DNA of 64,000 nt from Levilactobacillus namurensis (lineage in GTDB: Bacteria > Bacillota > Bacilli > Lactobacillales > Lactobacillaceae): positions 2,046,001-2,110,000 of the forward strand of contig NZ_CP134159.1 in assembly GCF_032197885.1 (NCBI RefSeq). The letters are read 5' to 3'. Under the pieces are notes generated by a model. That model saw only the letters and a list, made by a program, of their open reading frames with translations, was not told the origin of the DNA and made no database searches. Shown in pieces: positions 9,107 through 18,308 of the stretch (positions within the stretch are counted from its first letter, which is position 1; the number at the start of each line of letters is the position of its first letter). The position numbers and the translations under genes are program-made.

Positions 9107-9134
9107 ACCAATTTATTTATAATAAATTCGGTGG

Positions 9135-10251
9135 TTAATCTGGATTCTTCTGACTCAACTTCCACTGTAAGAAGGCGTCGATGAACGGATCTAAGTCGCC
9201 GTCCATGACGGCTTGGCCCTGACTGGTCTCGTAGTTGGTCCGGTGATCCTTCACCATGGTGTACGGGTGGAAGACGTACGAGCGAATCTGCGATCCCCAG
9301 CCAATATCCAGTTGGTCGCCTTCCAGCGCCGCCTTTTCCTTGGCCTTCTTCTCTTCTTCGCGTTCGTACAACTTCGCCCGCAACATGGCTAACGCCGTCT
9401 GCCGGTTCTGCAGTTGAGACCGCTGAGCCTGACTCTGGGTGACGATTCCCGTTGGCAAGTGGGTGATTCGCACCGCGGAAGACGTCTTGTTGACGTGTTG
9501 TCCCCCAGCACCGGATGCCCGGTAGACGTCGACTTTCAAGTCGGCAGGATTGATTTCCACGTCCACGGAATCGTCCAGTTCGGGCAAGACATCGACCGAG
9601 GCAAACGAGGTGTGCCGGCGTCCCGCCGAGTCAAACGGCGAGATTCGAACTAACCGGTGCACACCCTTCTCCGAGCGCAGGTACCCGTAAGCGTTGTGCC
9701 CGGCAATCAGTAACGTCGCGCTACTAAGGCCCGCAACTTCACCGGGTTGGTAGTCCAGAATCGTGACCTTGAAGTCATGCTGGTCTGCCCAACGTTGATA
9801 CATCCGCATCAACATGGATCCCCAGTCCTGCGATTCCGTGCCCCCGGCTCCCGGGTGAATTTCCAACAACGCGTTATTGTGGTCGTACTTTTGGTTCAAC
9901 AGTAAGTTCAACCGATACTGCCGCAAAGCCGCTTGGGCCTTGGTGAAGTTCTGGTCGAATTCGGCTTGCATGTCCGCATCCGGCTCATCACTCAAGAGCT
10001 CCACGGCGACCTCCAAGTCATCGACCTGGTCCGACAACGTCTTGAATTCCTCGACCTTTTTCTTCATGTCGTTCGTCGCGTCGATCAACTTCTGGGCTTG
10101 CTGGGGATCATCCCAGAACCCAGGTTCCGCCATCTGGCCTTCATTGACACTGATGCTCTCGTTCAGCGCATCAAAGTCAAAGCGACCTCCTAAAGCCGGC
10201 AAGTTGGTCACGCATCGTGCTAATTGCGTGTTTTGCATCACTTAATTCCAT
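9135..10251 (-). CDS. prfB: Peptide chain release factor 2 (programmed +1 frameshift)
   Basis: Release factor 2 decodes UGA and UAA. The zero frame starts at ATG 10251 (AAAGGAGCCC before it) and encodes 24 codons, MELSDAKHAISTMRDQLAGF then RRSL, before an in-frame TGA at 10179-10177. The site reads AGGAGG TCG CTT TGA C: an internal Shine-Dalgarno three bases before the CTT slip codon. After a +1 shift, GAC at 10178 continues to a stop at 9135, giving a 371-residue product. The GGQ peptidyl-hydrolysis motif is in RASGAGGQHVNKT, and the stop-reading tripeptide region follows the family. This is the classical autoregulatory site, so it is not a broken gene. Confidence 0.96.
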
Positions 10252-10313
10252 GATATGGGCTCCTTTTTTTGCTAAATTTTTACAGACTATCTCAAATCTA
10301 ACGGTCGTTCATT

Positions 10314-10478
10314 CCGGTCCCGGCAGCCGCTAGGGCCGTGACGCCTGTGGGCACGATTTCAAGCTTCGCCTAACCCGCGAATCTTGAAACTCGGCCTTGG
10401 CCTAGGCTGAGAAAAACCTCTCAGCCAACGCCAATATCACTGGCTGGGCCCTAGCGGCTACCAGGCCCTCACGTTAGG
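10314..10478 (-). repeat. Structured intergenic repeat, copy A
   Basis: About 165 bases, minus orientation. The outer stem is 10323-10337 with 10448-10462 (one mismatch). Inside are two hairpins: GGCTGAGA with TCTCAGCC, extended by TTGGC/GCCAA, and TTTCAAG with CTTGAAA. It shares with the other copies the unpaired segments CAGCC-GTGA, AAGGCCGAG and TCGTGCCCAC. It is followed 57 bases later by copy B in the opposite orientation. No coding potential is shared between copies. Confidence 0.85.
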
Positions 10479-10534
10479 CTATACCACCACTAACCCACAA
10501 AAATTCAATGAACTTGACGACTTATCTTCGCCTC

Positions 10535-10690
10535 GGTAAGCCGTGAGGGCGCCCAGACAGGGCTCAGCCGTGAAATTTGACTTGGGGAGCGTCCTTTGCT
10601 GCCCTAGTCAAAGGCCCAGCTTCGAGACCGCTCTTTGGCTCGAAGTGGTGCCCACGGCGTTCCAGCCCTGTCTGGGCGCCCGGTAAGGCG
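10535..10690 (+). repeat. Structured intergenic repeat, copy B
   Basis: 156 bases bounded by GGTAAGCCGTGAGGG and CCCGGTAAGGCG. The outer stem is a perfect 18 base pairs (10547-10564 with 10664-10681). The inner hairpins are TTTGACT/AGTCAAA, with GGG/CCC above it, and CTTCGAG/CTCGAAG. The core shares CAGCCGTGAAATTT, AAGGCC-AGCTTCGAGACC and GTGCCCACGGCGTTCCAGCC with copies D and F. It forms a minus/plus pair with copy A between the secA terminator and prfB. Confidence 0.88.
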
Positions 10691-10798
10691 AATGCCCCAC
10701 CAGTCTGGAGAAGTTCCAGACTGAATTTGACTGGAAACCAGGCGTCGCTAACCCGTTACTGTCTTAAGTGTACCACGACTGGTTGCTGGTCAGATACT

Positions 10799-10833
10799 AA
10801 AACGGAGCCGGAATTTCTTCCCGCTCCGTTTAA
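10799..10833 (-). terminator. Terminator after secA
   Basis: AACGGAGC-GGGAA pairs with ATTCC-GGCTCCGTT on the minus strand, followed by TTTT. It lies 13 bases after the secA stop and before repeat copies A and B, so those repeats are outside the secA transcript unless there is read-through. Confidence 0.85.
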
Positions 10834-10845
10834 ACGTTCACTTGA

Positions 10846-13209
10846 TTACCGCGTAATGTTCTGCCGAATTTCGGACTTCATGAACAACCGCGTTGCATCG
10901 TAGTCGATGTCGGAGATCATTTCTTCGAACATCCGGAACCCATCTTGTTGGTATTCAACCAGTGGGTTCAATTGACCGTAGCCCCGCAACCCAATGGATT
11001 GCCGTAACTGGTCCATGGCGTCGATGTGGTCCGTCCAATGCGAATCCACGACCCGCAGCAGCACAACCTTTTCGAATTCCAGCATCTGTGCTGGGTCGTA
11101 AAGCTGCTTGGACTTTTCATCGTAAACTTCATTCGCCAGTCCCATGAAGAAGGCGATAATTTCGTCAGCCGTCTTGTCCTTCAAGTCCGCTAAACTAATC
11201 TTATCTGGTGAGACCATCGCGGAAATCCCGAAGTCTAACAGGGTATCCAAGTCCCAATCGGCTTGGTCGCCTTGCGTATGCAAGTTGACCACTCGGGTCA
11301 CGGTCCGCTTGATCATTGGCATCAAGACCCACTTCAGGGACTTGTCCTGTTGAATGATCTGGTTCCGTTCGCCGTAGATCACGTTCCGTTGTTGCCGCAT
11401 CACATCATCGTATTGCAAAACGTTCTTCCGGGAATCGTAGTTGTTCCCTTCAACCCGTTTCTGAGCGGATTCAACTTGCTTGGTGATCATCCGACTCCGA
11501 ATCACGGCATCTTCACCATCCACGTTCATCCGCTTCAAGAAATCCTTGACCCGGTCGGAACCGAACCGCCGCATCAAGTCATCTTCTAGTGACAGATAGA
11601 ACTGCGTCATACCAGGGTCCCCTTGCCGACCAGAACGTCCCCGAAGTTGGTTATCGATCCGGCGAGACTCATGACGTTCCGTCCCAATGACGGCCAGGCC
11701 ACCCAGTTCAACCACACCAGGTCCTAACTTGATATCAGTCCCCCGGCCGGCCATGTTGGTGGCAATCGTCACAGCGCCCCGTTGACCAGCGTTTTGAATA
11801 ATGTCGGCTTCCTTGGCGTGATTCTTGGCGTTCAAGACCACGTGCGGGATGTTTTCATCATCCAACCGTTGAGACAGGTATTCGGAAGTTTCCACGGCCA
11901 CCGTCCCGATTAACATCGGTTGGCCCTTCGCGTGGAGTTCCTTGATTTCCCGGACCACCGCGTCGAACTTAGCTTCCAACGTTGGGTACAGAACATCCGG
12001 ATGGTCCACCCGGACGACCGGCTTGTTGGTCGGAACCGTGATGACTTCCATGTTATAGATTTCCCGGAATTCTTCGGATTCAGTCTTGGCCGTCCCGGTC
12101 ATTCCGGCTAACTTTGCGTACATCCGGAACAGGTTTTGGTACGTGATGTTGGCCATGGTCTTGGTCTCTTCTTGAATCTCGACGCCTTCCTTAGCTTCGA
12201 TGGCTTGGTGCAGCCCATCGGAGTAACGCCGACCTTCCATGACCCGTCCGGTAAAGGAATCAACGATCAAGACTTCGCCGTCTTGAACCACGTAGTCCTT
12301 ATCCCGTAACATAATAAAGTTGGCCCGTAAGGCTTGGTCCATATGGTGGGTCAAGGCCGTATTATCCGTGTCGTATAAGTTCTTTAAGTTGAAGTATTTT
12401 TCAGCCTTTTCGATCCCAGTGTCGGTCAACGCCACCGTCTTGGATTCCAAGTCGATCTTAAAGTCTTCTTTTTCGTGTAAGGTCTTCGCGAACCGGTCCA
12501 CCCGCTTGTACAGTTGGCTGGTCCCTTCAGATTGGCCGGAAATGATCAATGGCGTCCGGGCTTCATCAATCAAGATGGAGTCCACTTCGTCGACAATGGC
12601 GAAGTTCAATGGCCGTTGCACCATATCTTCTTTGTAGACCACCATGTTGTCCCGCAGGTAATCGAACCCGATTTCCCCGTTGGTGGAGTAAGTGATGTCG
12701 GCGTTGTAAGCTTCGCGCTTTTCATCTGGCGTCTTTTCAGCGGAGTTCAACCCCACCGTTAAGCCCATCCAGTTGTACAACTCGCCCATTTCCGTGGCAT
12801 CCCGCGCGGACAGGTATTCGTTAACCGTCACCACGTGGACCCCTTTACCCGCAATCGCATTTAAGTATACGGGCATGGTCGCGGTCAAGGTCTTCCCTTC
12901 ACCGGTCTTCATTTCAGCAATGTTACCTTCGTGCAGGACGATTCCCCCCATGATTTGAACATGGAATGGGTACAGGCCAAGCACCCGGCGAGCACCTTCC
13001 CGACATGCAGCAAAGGCCTCAGGTAACAGGTCGTCCAAGGTTTCGCCGTTTTGATAGCGCTGCTTAAATTCTGGTGTTTTGGCCTTCAAATCATCATCTG
13101 AAAGCTGTGCATATTCATCAGCGTAGGCACCAACCTTATCCGCTAACTTACTTAGGCGTCGTAAAGTCCGGCGATCACTTTCGACCCATCGTTTCAAAAT
13201 ATTTGCCAT
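10846..13209 (-). CDS. secA: Preprotein translocase ATPase SecA
   Basis: 787 residues, the usual length for a lactobacillus SecA1. Walker A is [13 protein letters not shown] (about residues 100-112) and Walker B is the [13 protein letters not shown] region (DEVD). The preprotein cross-linking domain lies between them, followed by [16 protein letters not shown], and the helicase arginine motif [13 protein letters not shown]. The C-terminal zinc-binding tail found in many SecA proteins is absent (the protein ends [10 protein letters not shown]), which is normal for lactobacilli. It drives Sec export with SecYEG; secE is also in this window. Confidence 0.97.
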   Translation of the reverse strand: MANILKRWVESDRRTLRRLSKLADKVGAYADEYAQLSDDDLKAKTPEFKQRYQNGETLDDLLPEAFAACREGARRVLGLYPFHVQIMGGIVLHEGNIAEMKTGEGKTLTATMPVYLNAIAGKGVHVVTVNEYLSARDATEMGELYNWMGLTVGLNSAEKTPDEKREAYNADITYSTNGEIGFDYLRDNMVVYKEDMVQRPLNFAIVDEVDSILIDEARTPLIISGQSEGTSQLYKRVDRFAKTLHEKEDFKIDLESKTVALTDTGIEKAEKYFNLKNLYDTDNTALTHHMDQALRANFIMLRDKDYVVQDGEVLIVDSFTGRVMEGRRYSDGLHQAIEAKEGVEIQEETKTMANITYQNLFRMYAKLAGMTGTAKTESEEFREIYNMEVITVPTNKPVVRVDHPDVLYPTLEAKFDAVVREIKELHAKGQPMLIGTVAVETSEYLSQRLDDENIPHVVLNAKNHAKEADIIQNAGQRGAVTIATNMAGRGTDIKLGPGVVELGGLAVIGTERHESRRIDNQLRGRSGRQGDPGMTQFYLSLEDDLMRRFGSDRVKDFLKRMNVDGEDAVIRSRMITKQVESAQKRVEGNNYDSRKNVLQYDDVMRQQRNVIYGERNQIIQQDKSLKWVLMPMIKRTVTRVVNLHTQGDQADWDLDTLLDFGISAMVSPDKISLADLKDKTADEIIAFFMGLANEVYDEKSKQLYDPAQMLEFEKVVLLRVVDSHWTDHIDAMDQLRQSIGLRGYGQLNPLVEYQQDGFRMFEEMISDIDYDATRLFMKSEIRQNITR

Positions 13210-13406
13210 GTGAGAATTCCCTTCAGTACATTGTTTAATCGTTATATTTAAAAGTTACCGATACTTTTGCGATAAATCAACCTACATTTTAACACTATCC
13301 CAGCTAAGATGGAACTCTCGGACCCGGTTAACGAAATATAAACCGTTTTCTTTTGCGATTTGTTCCGAAAATCGGCATCCCCGTTACGCGGGCGTTTTCC
13401 CTCAAC

Positions 13407-13440
13407 AAAAAACGCCCGGGAACCCTGTCCCGGACGCCTT
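13407..13440 (-). terminator. Terminator after hpf
   Basis: On the minus strand AAGGCGTCCGGGA pairs with TCCCGGGCGTTTT (13 pairs with G-U) over a 5-base loop and runs into TTTTTT. It starts 19 bases after the hpf stop. A neighbouring CGGGCGTTTT/AAAACGCCCG stem on the plus strand overlaps it. Confidence 0.85.
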
Positions 13441-13458
13441 GATTATTCTCAAAACTGA

Positions 13459-14019
13459 TTAAGCTTCGTCGCCGGCTTCGATCAAGCCGTAACGACCGTC
13501 GTTCCGACGGTAGACGATGCTGACGCCATCGGTCTCAGCATCTTGGTAGATAAAGAAGTCATGCCCTAACATGTCCATCTGCAAGATGGCTTCTTCATTG
13601 TCCATTGGCTTCAGCGAAACCCGCTTCGTCCGAACAACTTGGAGATCGTTACTGTCGTCACTGGCCTTGTCGTCCGTGTCAGCTGGCACAAAGTCAAGGT
13701 TCTTGTAGCCCTTCTCACGTGACTTCCGGTTGACCTTAGTCTTGAACTTCCGAATCTGCCGTTCCAGCTTGTCCGTAACCAGATCAACACTGGCGTACAG
13801 GTCTGGTGAGGTTTCTTCAGCCCGTAAAGTCAAGTATGGGAGCGGGATGGTTACTTCAACCTTAGCCGTCTTGTTTTGGTAGACCTTCAGGTTGACATGC
13901 GCAATTGCCTCAACGTTGTTTTCGAAATATTTCTCTAACTTGCTGATGCGCTTCTGAACGTAATCCCGGATTGCGTCAGTAACTTCGATGTTTTCACCAC
14001 GAATATTAAATGTGAGCAT
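13459..14019 (-). CDS. hpf: Ribosome hibernation promoting factor, long form
   Basis: 186 residues: an N-terminal S30AE/HPF domain (about 1-100, starting MLTFNIRGENIEVTDAIRDY), an acidic linker with DTDDKASDD, and a C-terminal dimerisation domain (about 125-180, KRVSLKPMDNEEAILQM ... RRNDGRYGLIE). The long form joins two 70S ribosomes into inactive 100S dimers in stationary phase. The start has GGGAGAGAAG. A promoter with a CcpA-like site precedes it, which fits induction when sugar runs out. Confidence 0.96.
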   Translation of the reverse strand: MLTFNIRGENIEVTDAIRDYVQKRISKLEKYFENNVEAIAHVNLKVYQNKTAKVEVTIPLPYLTLRAEETSPDLYASVDLVTDKLERQIRKFKTKVNRKSREKGYKNLDFVPADTDDKASDDSNDLQVVRTKRVSLKPMDNEEAILQMDMLGHDFFIYQDAETDGVSIVYRRNDGRYGLIEAGDEA

Positions 14020-14101
14020 AAAACTTCTCTCCCTTCAGCCAAGAGATTGCTTGGCTTGCTTAGCACTAGAAGGACCACTCTTCGGTGCTTTGCTTACTAT
14101 T

Positions 14102-14130
14102 ATTATAATAGAAAGCGCTTCGATAGACAA
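14102..14130 (-). promoter_or_regulatory. hpf promoter with a cre-like site in the spacer
   Basis: On the minus strand TTGTCT (14125-14130), a 17-base spacer and TATAAT (14102-14107) make a near-consensus sigma-A promoter. The spacer contains GAAGCGCTTTC (14111-14121), the core of the CcpA catabolite-response element. A repressor bound there would cover the promoter. Regulation by CcpA is inference. Confidence 0.75.
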
Positions 14131-14156
14131 TTATTCTACCTAACCTTTTTGGCCCA

Positions 14157-14834
14157 TCAACGCGCCAAAGTCAAGCCGGTAACCGTTTTCGCGCCGCCCA
14201 AATAAATTTGTTGGGCCGCGTGCCGAATCGTGCGACCGGTGGTGTAGACGTCATCTAGGAGTAAGACCCGTTGATTCTGTAGGACCGTTGCCGCGTTAGG
14301 GGCTAGTTGAAAGGGTTGCTGGGTCTGTAAGCGTTCCTGGCGCGTCTTACTGGATTGGAGTCGGGATTTCGTTGCTTCCCGCACCACCAACGCCTGCTGA
14401 TACGGCTGGTCCGTGAGCCAAGCGGTCACCTGATTGAACCCCCGAGTCCGCCAAGTCTCAGCGGTCACGGGAATTGGTACCAAGACATCGTACACCTCTC
14501 GAGCTAAAGCCCGCCTTAAAATCGGCTGCATCACCTCGCGTAAGCGGTAGTCCCCCTGAAACTTGTACTGTTGCATGTAGGCCTTGAGATTGGCATCGTA
14601 GGGAAAAAGTGCGTGATTTGTGAAGTCATCCCCCCAGCGTTCGCAATCGTAACAGATCGTCGCCGTAGCCTGAGCGCGCCCGCAAGCGGGACACCGCGGC
14701 CCCGTGATGGGCTGCAGGCGCTGGGCACAGGGCACGCAGACCTGGGGCTGTGGCAACGGCGCCCACCGCAACAGGTCGGCCAACGAAACCTGCGGCTGGA
14801 AGTGGCGCCCGCACCAGACACAGCCGGGCCTCAT
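14157..14834 (-). CDS. comFC: ComF-family phosphoribosyltransferase-like competence protein
   Basis: 225 residues. The N-terminal zinc region has four CxxC pairs (CVWC, CVPC, CPAC, CYDC). The C-terminal phosphoribosyltransferase fold has RGFNQ in the middle and the PRPP loop VLLLDDVYTTGRT near residue 190. ComFC works with ComFA in DNA uptake during natural transformation. The ATG overlaps the comFA stop by 4 bases (ATGA), so both are one operon. The protein is complete with no frameshift. Confidence 0.93.
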   Translation of the reverse strand: MRPGCVWCGRHFQPQVSLADLLRWAPLPQPQVCVPCAQRLQPITGPRCPACGRAQATATICYDCERWGDDFTNHALFPYDANLKAYMQQYKFQGDYRLREVMQPILRRALAREVYDVLVPIPVTAETWRTRGFNQVTAWLTDQPYQQALVVREATKSRLQSSKTRQERLQTQQPFQLAPNAATVLQNQRVLLLDDVYTTGRTIRHAAQQIYLGGAKTVTGLTLAR

Positions 14835-16141
14835 GGGCGGCCACCTAACTGCCGGCCCCGCCGATTCAGCTGGGCGATCATCCGCTGCGCTCGCCGCACC
14901 GTCAGGGTCTGACTCTGACAGTAACTCACCACATCGCCCCGGGGATGGTCCCGGTGACGCCCCACTCGTCCGGCAATCTGGACCAGCGTCGCGGTGGAGA
15001 AGACCGGGTCGTCCCCACCCAAGATTAGGACCATCACGTTGGGAAACGTCACGCCCCGTTCCAGAATCGTGGTGGTCACCAAATACGTTAGGTCGCCATC
15101 GCGCATCCGCTGTACCTTGGCCTGGCGGTCCGAATCCTGGGCATGGACGGTGGTCCCGTCAGTCAGGCCTAACCGCCGTAACACCTGGGCCACCGGTGCT
15201 AAATCCGCCACGTGGGGCACGAAGAGCAAAAAGCGCTGCTGTTGGTGGTGATAGCGGCGAACCCGCCGCATCAACGCCGCCGGCAATTTTCCCCGGGTCA
15301 AGCGTTCCCGCCACCGCCAAGCCAATTGAACCGTCAACGGCGGCAACAGGTAACCGTGGTACCGCAGTGGCAGGTAAGTCACCGCGAGTTGGTGGCGGGC
15401 TACCTGGCGTTGCAGTTGTCGTCCCGGAGTGGCCGTCAACAGCAAACGACATCCCTGCGGCTTTTGCGCCCGGTCGATGGCCCCCAACAAGAGTGGGTTC
15501 ATAGCTAACGGGAAGGCGTCGACTTCATCAACGATCACCAGATCAAAGGCGTGCTCAAAACGTAATAGCTGATGCGTGGTGCAGATGGTCAACTGACGGT
15601 ACGCGTACGGAACCGGCTGACCCCCGTAGAGGACGGCCTGGGGAATGGCCGCAAAGTCGCGTGCGAGCCGGGGCGCGAGTTCTAGACACACGTCTACCCG
15701 CGGTGAGGCCCACGCGACCCGCCACCCCTGAGCCAGGGCCCAGGCCAGCGCGGGATACACAATCTCCGTCTTGCCGGCTCCCGTCACGGCCCATAACAGC
15801 TGTGATTGTTGGTGCCGGACTCGCTGTAAGAGTTCTTGCGCGGCTCGCTGTTGATGGTCGCTGAGGTGCCCTTGCCAGGTCAGTCCCCCATCCACAACCC
15901 GTGAGAAGCGATTGGGCTCCGTAATAGTGTATAATTTAGTGTGAGCCGTTAGTCGTCCCAGATTGAGGCACTGGCGGCAGTAAGGAACGTGTTCGGGCAA
16001 CTCATCGCCCGGGGGCACCACCTGCTGGCACCGTTGACAGCGCCACTGCTGATGGTGCGCCACCAACGCCGGCTTTCCCGGTTGTGTCGCGGGCCCCGGT
16101 ACGGGGAGTCGCCGGCCGAACCACAACGTTGCGTCACCCAT
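14831..16141 (-). CDS. comFA: Competence DNA-uptake helicase ComFA
   Basis: 436 residues. The zinc finger is formed by CQRC and YCRQC near residues 35-60. The superfamily 2 helicase core carries Walker A AVTGAGKTE, DEAD-type box VDEVDAFP, TATPG, and the motif VI region QIAGRVGRH. ComFA pulls single-stranded DNA through the ComEC channel. The strong AAAGGAGG site and upstream gap suggest a promoter between it and the divergent yigZ. Both comF genes are intact, which with the sigH-like gene below hints at a retained competence programme. Confidence 0.94.
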   Translation of the reverse strand: MGDATLWFGRRLPVPGPATQPGKPALVAHHQQWRCQRCQQVVPPGDELPEHVPYCRQCLNLGRLTAHTKLYTITEPNRFSRVVDGGLTWQGHLSDHQQRAAQELLQRVRHQQSQLLWAVTGAGKTEIVYPALAWALAQGWRVAWASPRVDVCLELAPRLARDFAAIPQAVLYGGQPVPYAYRQLTICTTHQLLRFEHAFDLVIVDEVDAFPLAMNPLLLGAIDRAQKPQGCRLLLTATPGRQLQRQVARHQLAVTYLPLRYHGYLLPPLTVQLAWRWRERLTRGKLPAALMRRVRRYHHQQQRFLLFVPHVADLAPVAQVLRRLGLTDGTTVHAQDSDRQAKVQRMRDGDLTYLVTTTILERGVTFPNVMVLILGGDDPVFSTATLVQIAGRVGRHRDHPRGDVVSYCQSQTLTVRRAQRMIAQLNRRGRQLGGRP

Positions 16142-16219
16142 GGTCGGACCTCCTTTTTAGTCTTGGCTTACCAGTTAGTTCCGGGAACGCGTTCCAAAAA
16201 TTCGAAAAAAGGTGTTTTG

Positions 16220-16888
16220 ATGGAAACCGATTATTTAACGATTCAAGCAGCCGGTCATCACGAACTGGAAATTAAAAAATCCCGCTTCATCGCCGACCTG
16301 GGGCGGGTGGCCACGGAAGAGCAGGCCAAAGCCTTCATCGCCGAGATCATCAAACGCGAACCCAAGGCCACCCACCACTGCTGGGCCTACCTACTGGGCG
16401 ACCACGACGAGATTCAGCGGGAAAGTGACAACGGTGAGCCGTCCGGGACCGCCGGTGTGCCCATTCTGACCGTCCTCCAGCGCAACCACCTGCATAATAG
16501 TATCGCCGTGGTCACCCGGTACTTCGGGGGCATCAAGCTTGGCGCTGGCGGCTTGATCCGGGCTTACAGCAATGCCACTTCGACCGGTATCGAAGCCGTG
16601 GGGGTGGTCAAGCGGGTCCGGCAACGGGCCATCCAGATCACGGTCGACTACCCCAATTACGACCTGTTGAACCACTACCTGACCGAAAACCAGATCAGCG
16701 TCTTAGAGACCGACTACACCACGGCCGTGACGGTCACCATCGCCGTCGACCTACCCGTGGTGGACCAGACCCAACAAGCGTTGACCGACCTGTTAAGCAA
16801 CCGGCTGACCATGACGCTAGGCGCCATCGACTACCACGAAGTCCCCGTCGACGTCCACGCCACCAGCCATGAATCGGCTGAATCTTAG
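16220..16888 (+). CDS. IMPACT/YigZ-family protein
   Basis: 222 residues from ATG 16220 with AAAAAAGGTG before it; the open frame runs further upstream but overlaps comFA. The UPF0029/IMPACT N-terminal domain shows EIKKSRFIA, GEPSGTAGVPIL and VVTRYFGGIKLGAGGLIRAYS, all typical. A C-terminal DUF1949 domain (about 140-205) follows. The YigZ/YvyE family is linked to ribosome or tRNA binding, but its biochemical role is not established. It is divergent from comFA and next to tagO, as in many Firmicutes. Confidence 0.92.
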   Translation: METDYLTIQAAGHHELEIKKSRFIADLGRVATEEQAKAFIAEIIKREPKATHHCWAYLLGDHDEIQRESDNGEPSGTAGVPILTVLQRNHLHNSIAVVTRYFGGIKLGAGGLIRAYSNATSTGIEAVGVVKRVRQRAIQITVDYPNYDLLNHYLTENQISVLETDYTTAVTVTIAVDLPVVDQTQQALTDLLSNRLTMTLGAIDYHEVPVDVHATSHESAES

Positions 16889-16893
16889 CCATA

Positions 16894-16928
16894 AGAAAAA
16901 AACCTACCACTAATTGGTAGGCTTTTTT
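16894..16928. terminator. Bidirectional terminator between yigZ and tagO
   Basis: CCTACCA (16903-16909) pairs with TGGTAGG (16915-16921). It is flanked by A-rich sequence on the left and TTTTTT on the right, so it can end both converging transcripts. Confidence 0.88.
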
Positions 16929-18021
16929 AATCCGATGTTTTCGAGGTAAACTGCTTCACGATCCGCTTAATCCAGTGCAATAGCGGCTGGCGGTTCGACC
17001 CGACCAACCCAATCGCTTCCACGAAGAGTTCCAAACCAATCAAGATGGCGATGGTCAACAGGACCGAGCCCCAAATCGTGGATAAGGGGTACAGCAAGGC
17101 GATGAACGAGAAAATCAACGCAATCCCGTAAATCACCAGGACCGTCTGCCGGTGGGTCAAGCCCAGCTGCATCAACCGGTGATGCAAGTGGTGTTTATCC
17201 GCGTGGGAGATGGGTTGCCGGTTCAGGATGCGCCGGATCATAGCGTAGACGGTATCGGTAATCGGCACCCCTAAGATAATCACAGGAATAATCACCGAAA
17301 TAAACGTCACGTTCTTCAACCCGTACAGGGAGAAGCAGGCAATCATGAACCCAATAAACTGGGCCCCCGTGTCGCCTAGATAGATCCGAGCTGGGAAGAA
17401 GTTATAAGGAAGGAAGCCAACCATGGCGGCCACCAACGCAAAAATCATAATCGCAACCCAAGTGTTCGCCAGATTCAAGAAGAACAAGCCGGTAATCCCG
17501 GTGGTGGTCAACGCAATAATCGAAACCCCGGTCGCCAGACCATCCAACCCATCGATCAGGTTAATGGCGTTGATAATGGCGACAATCCACAACAAAGTAA
17601 TCGGCAACGCCAAGAGTCCTAGGTGCCAGGTCCCGATGAATGGTAAGGTCAGGTAACGCATTCGTACCTCGGCCACGAAGTAGACTTCAACGGCCGCCAA
17701 GAGCTGACCAATCACCTTTTGGTGCGGTTTTAATTCATAAACATCATCAATCATCCCTTCGGCAACGATGATACATTCACCGCCGAACAGGCCCCAGAGT
17801 TGTTGCGTAGGCATTTGATTACGCAACAGGAACATGGTGGAAAAGGTAAACGCGATAAAAATCGCTAACCCGCCCAATGTCGGCATAGGGATCTTATTCA
17901 CCCGTCGCTGGTTGGGTTTATCCACGGCCCCGATTTTGAACGCAAATCGGCGCACAAACGGTGTGAGGACCGCAGAGATAATCATGGTAGCAAATAGGCT
18001 AACGATAATCTCAAATTTCAT
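16927..18021 (-). CDS. tagO: Undecaprenyl-phosphate GlcNAc-1-phosphate transferase TagO
   Basis: 364 residues with ten or eleven membrane helices, of the MraY/WecA/TagO family. Catalytic motifs are DDVYELKPHQKVIGQ, NAINLIDGLDGLATG, the GDTGAQFIGF loop and DKHHLHHRL. It starts wall teichoic acid and other wall polysaccharide synthesis by moving GlcNAc-1-phosphate onto the C55 lipid carrier. The start has AAGAGGAG. It stands alone, facing yigZ, with its own upstream region shared with lrgA. Confidence 0.94.
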   Translation of the reverse strand: MKFEIIVSLFATMIISAVLTPFVRRFAFKIGAVDKPNQRRVNKIPMPTLGGLAIFIAFTFSTMFLLRNQMPTQQLWGLFGGECIIVAEGMIDDVYELKPHQKVIGQLLAAVEVYFVAEVRMRYLTLPFIGTWHLGLLALPITLLWIVAIINAINLIDGLDGLATGVSIIALTTTGITGLFFLNLANTWVAIMIFALVAAMVGFLPYNFFPARIYLGDTGAQFIGFMIACFSLYGLKNVTFISVIIPVIILGVPITDTVYAMIRRILNRQPISHADKHHLHHRLMQLGLTHRQTVLVIYGIALIFSFIALLYPLSTIWGSVLLTIAILIGLELFVEAIGLVGSNRQPLLHWIKRIVKQFTSKTSD

Positions 18022-18198
18022 ATGGACTCCTCTTTCTATTCTAAATGAGTCTCCTGCTAATTATACAAAGCTCCGAAATTAAACACAACCACGTTTTCTT
18101 CTTCAAGTCGCATTCGGCCGGTTAATAACCTTTACTGCAAATCTTCACAAGAGAATCCCCCATTTCCTTGTGAATAAATAAGTTTTTACAAAACTTTA

Positions 18199-18212
18199 TG
18201 TAACCGCTTCCC
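18199..18212 (+). promoter_or_regulatory. Possible catabolite response element upstream of lrgAB
   Basis: TGTAACCGCTTCCC matches 12 of 14 positions of the cre consensus TGWAANCGNTNWCA. It lies 67 bases before the lrgAB -35 element. CcpA control of the related pyruvate transporter genes of Bacillus is known. Here it is inference. Confidence 0.4.
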
Positions 18213-18279
18213 TACCGCATTTTTCGCGATTTCCGTGCACAAATGCGCAAGCAATCCCGCGAAAGTAGGCAGATTTGTC

Positions 18280-18308
18280 TTGTGCAAATTAGCAAAAAGC
18301 CATATAAT
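18280..18308 (+). promoter_or_regulatory. lrgAB promoter
   Basis: TTGTGC, a 17-base spacer and a perfect TATAAT. Transcription would start near 18315, leaving a leader of about 120 bases that contains a GAAAGGTTTCACA/TGTGAAATCTTTC inverted repeat (18325-18337 with 18374-18386). Confidence 0.8.

Noticed and set aside
10577..10903. Open frame running through repeat copy B into secA
   Set aside because: Made of hairpin arms and antisense secA; not conserved in the other copies. The same applies to frames at 23245-23515, 35690-36058 and 47766-47954.
10846..13209. SecA truncation, because the C-terminal zinc tail is missing
   Set aside because: Lactobacillus SecA proteins of about 787 residues normally lack it; all ATPase motifs are intact.
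14704..15504. 266-codon plus-strand open frame opposite comFA/comFC
   Set aside because: Shadow of the GC-rich comF genes; low-complexity Arg/Pro/Gly-rich translation with no family motif and no ribosome binding site.
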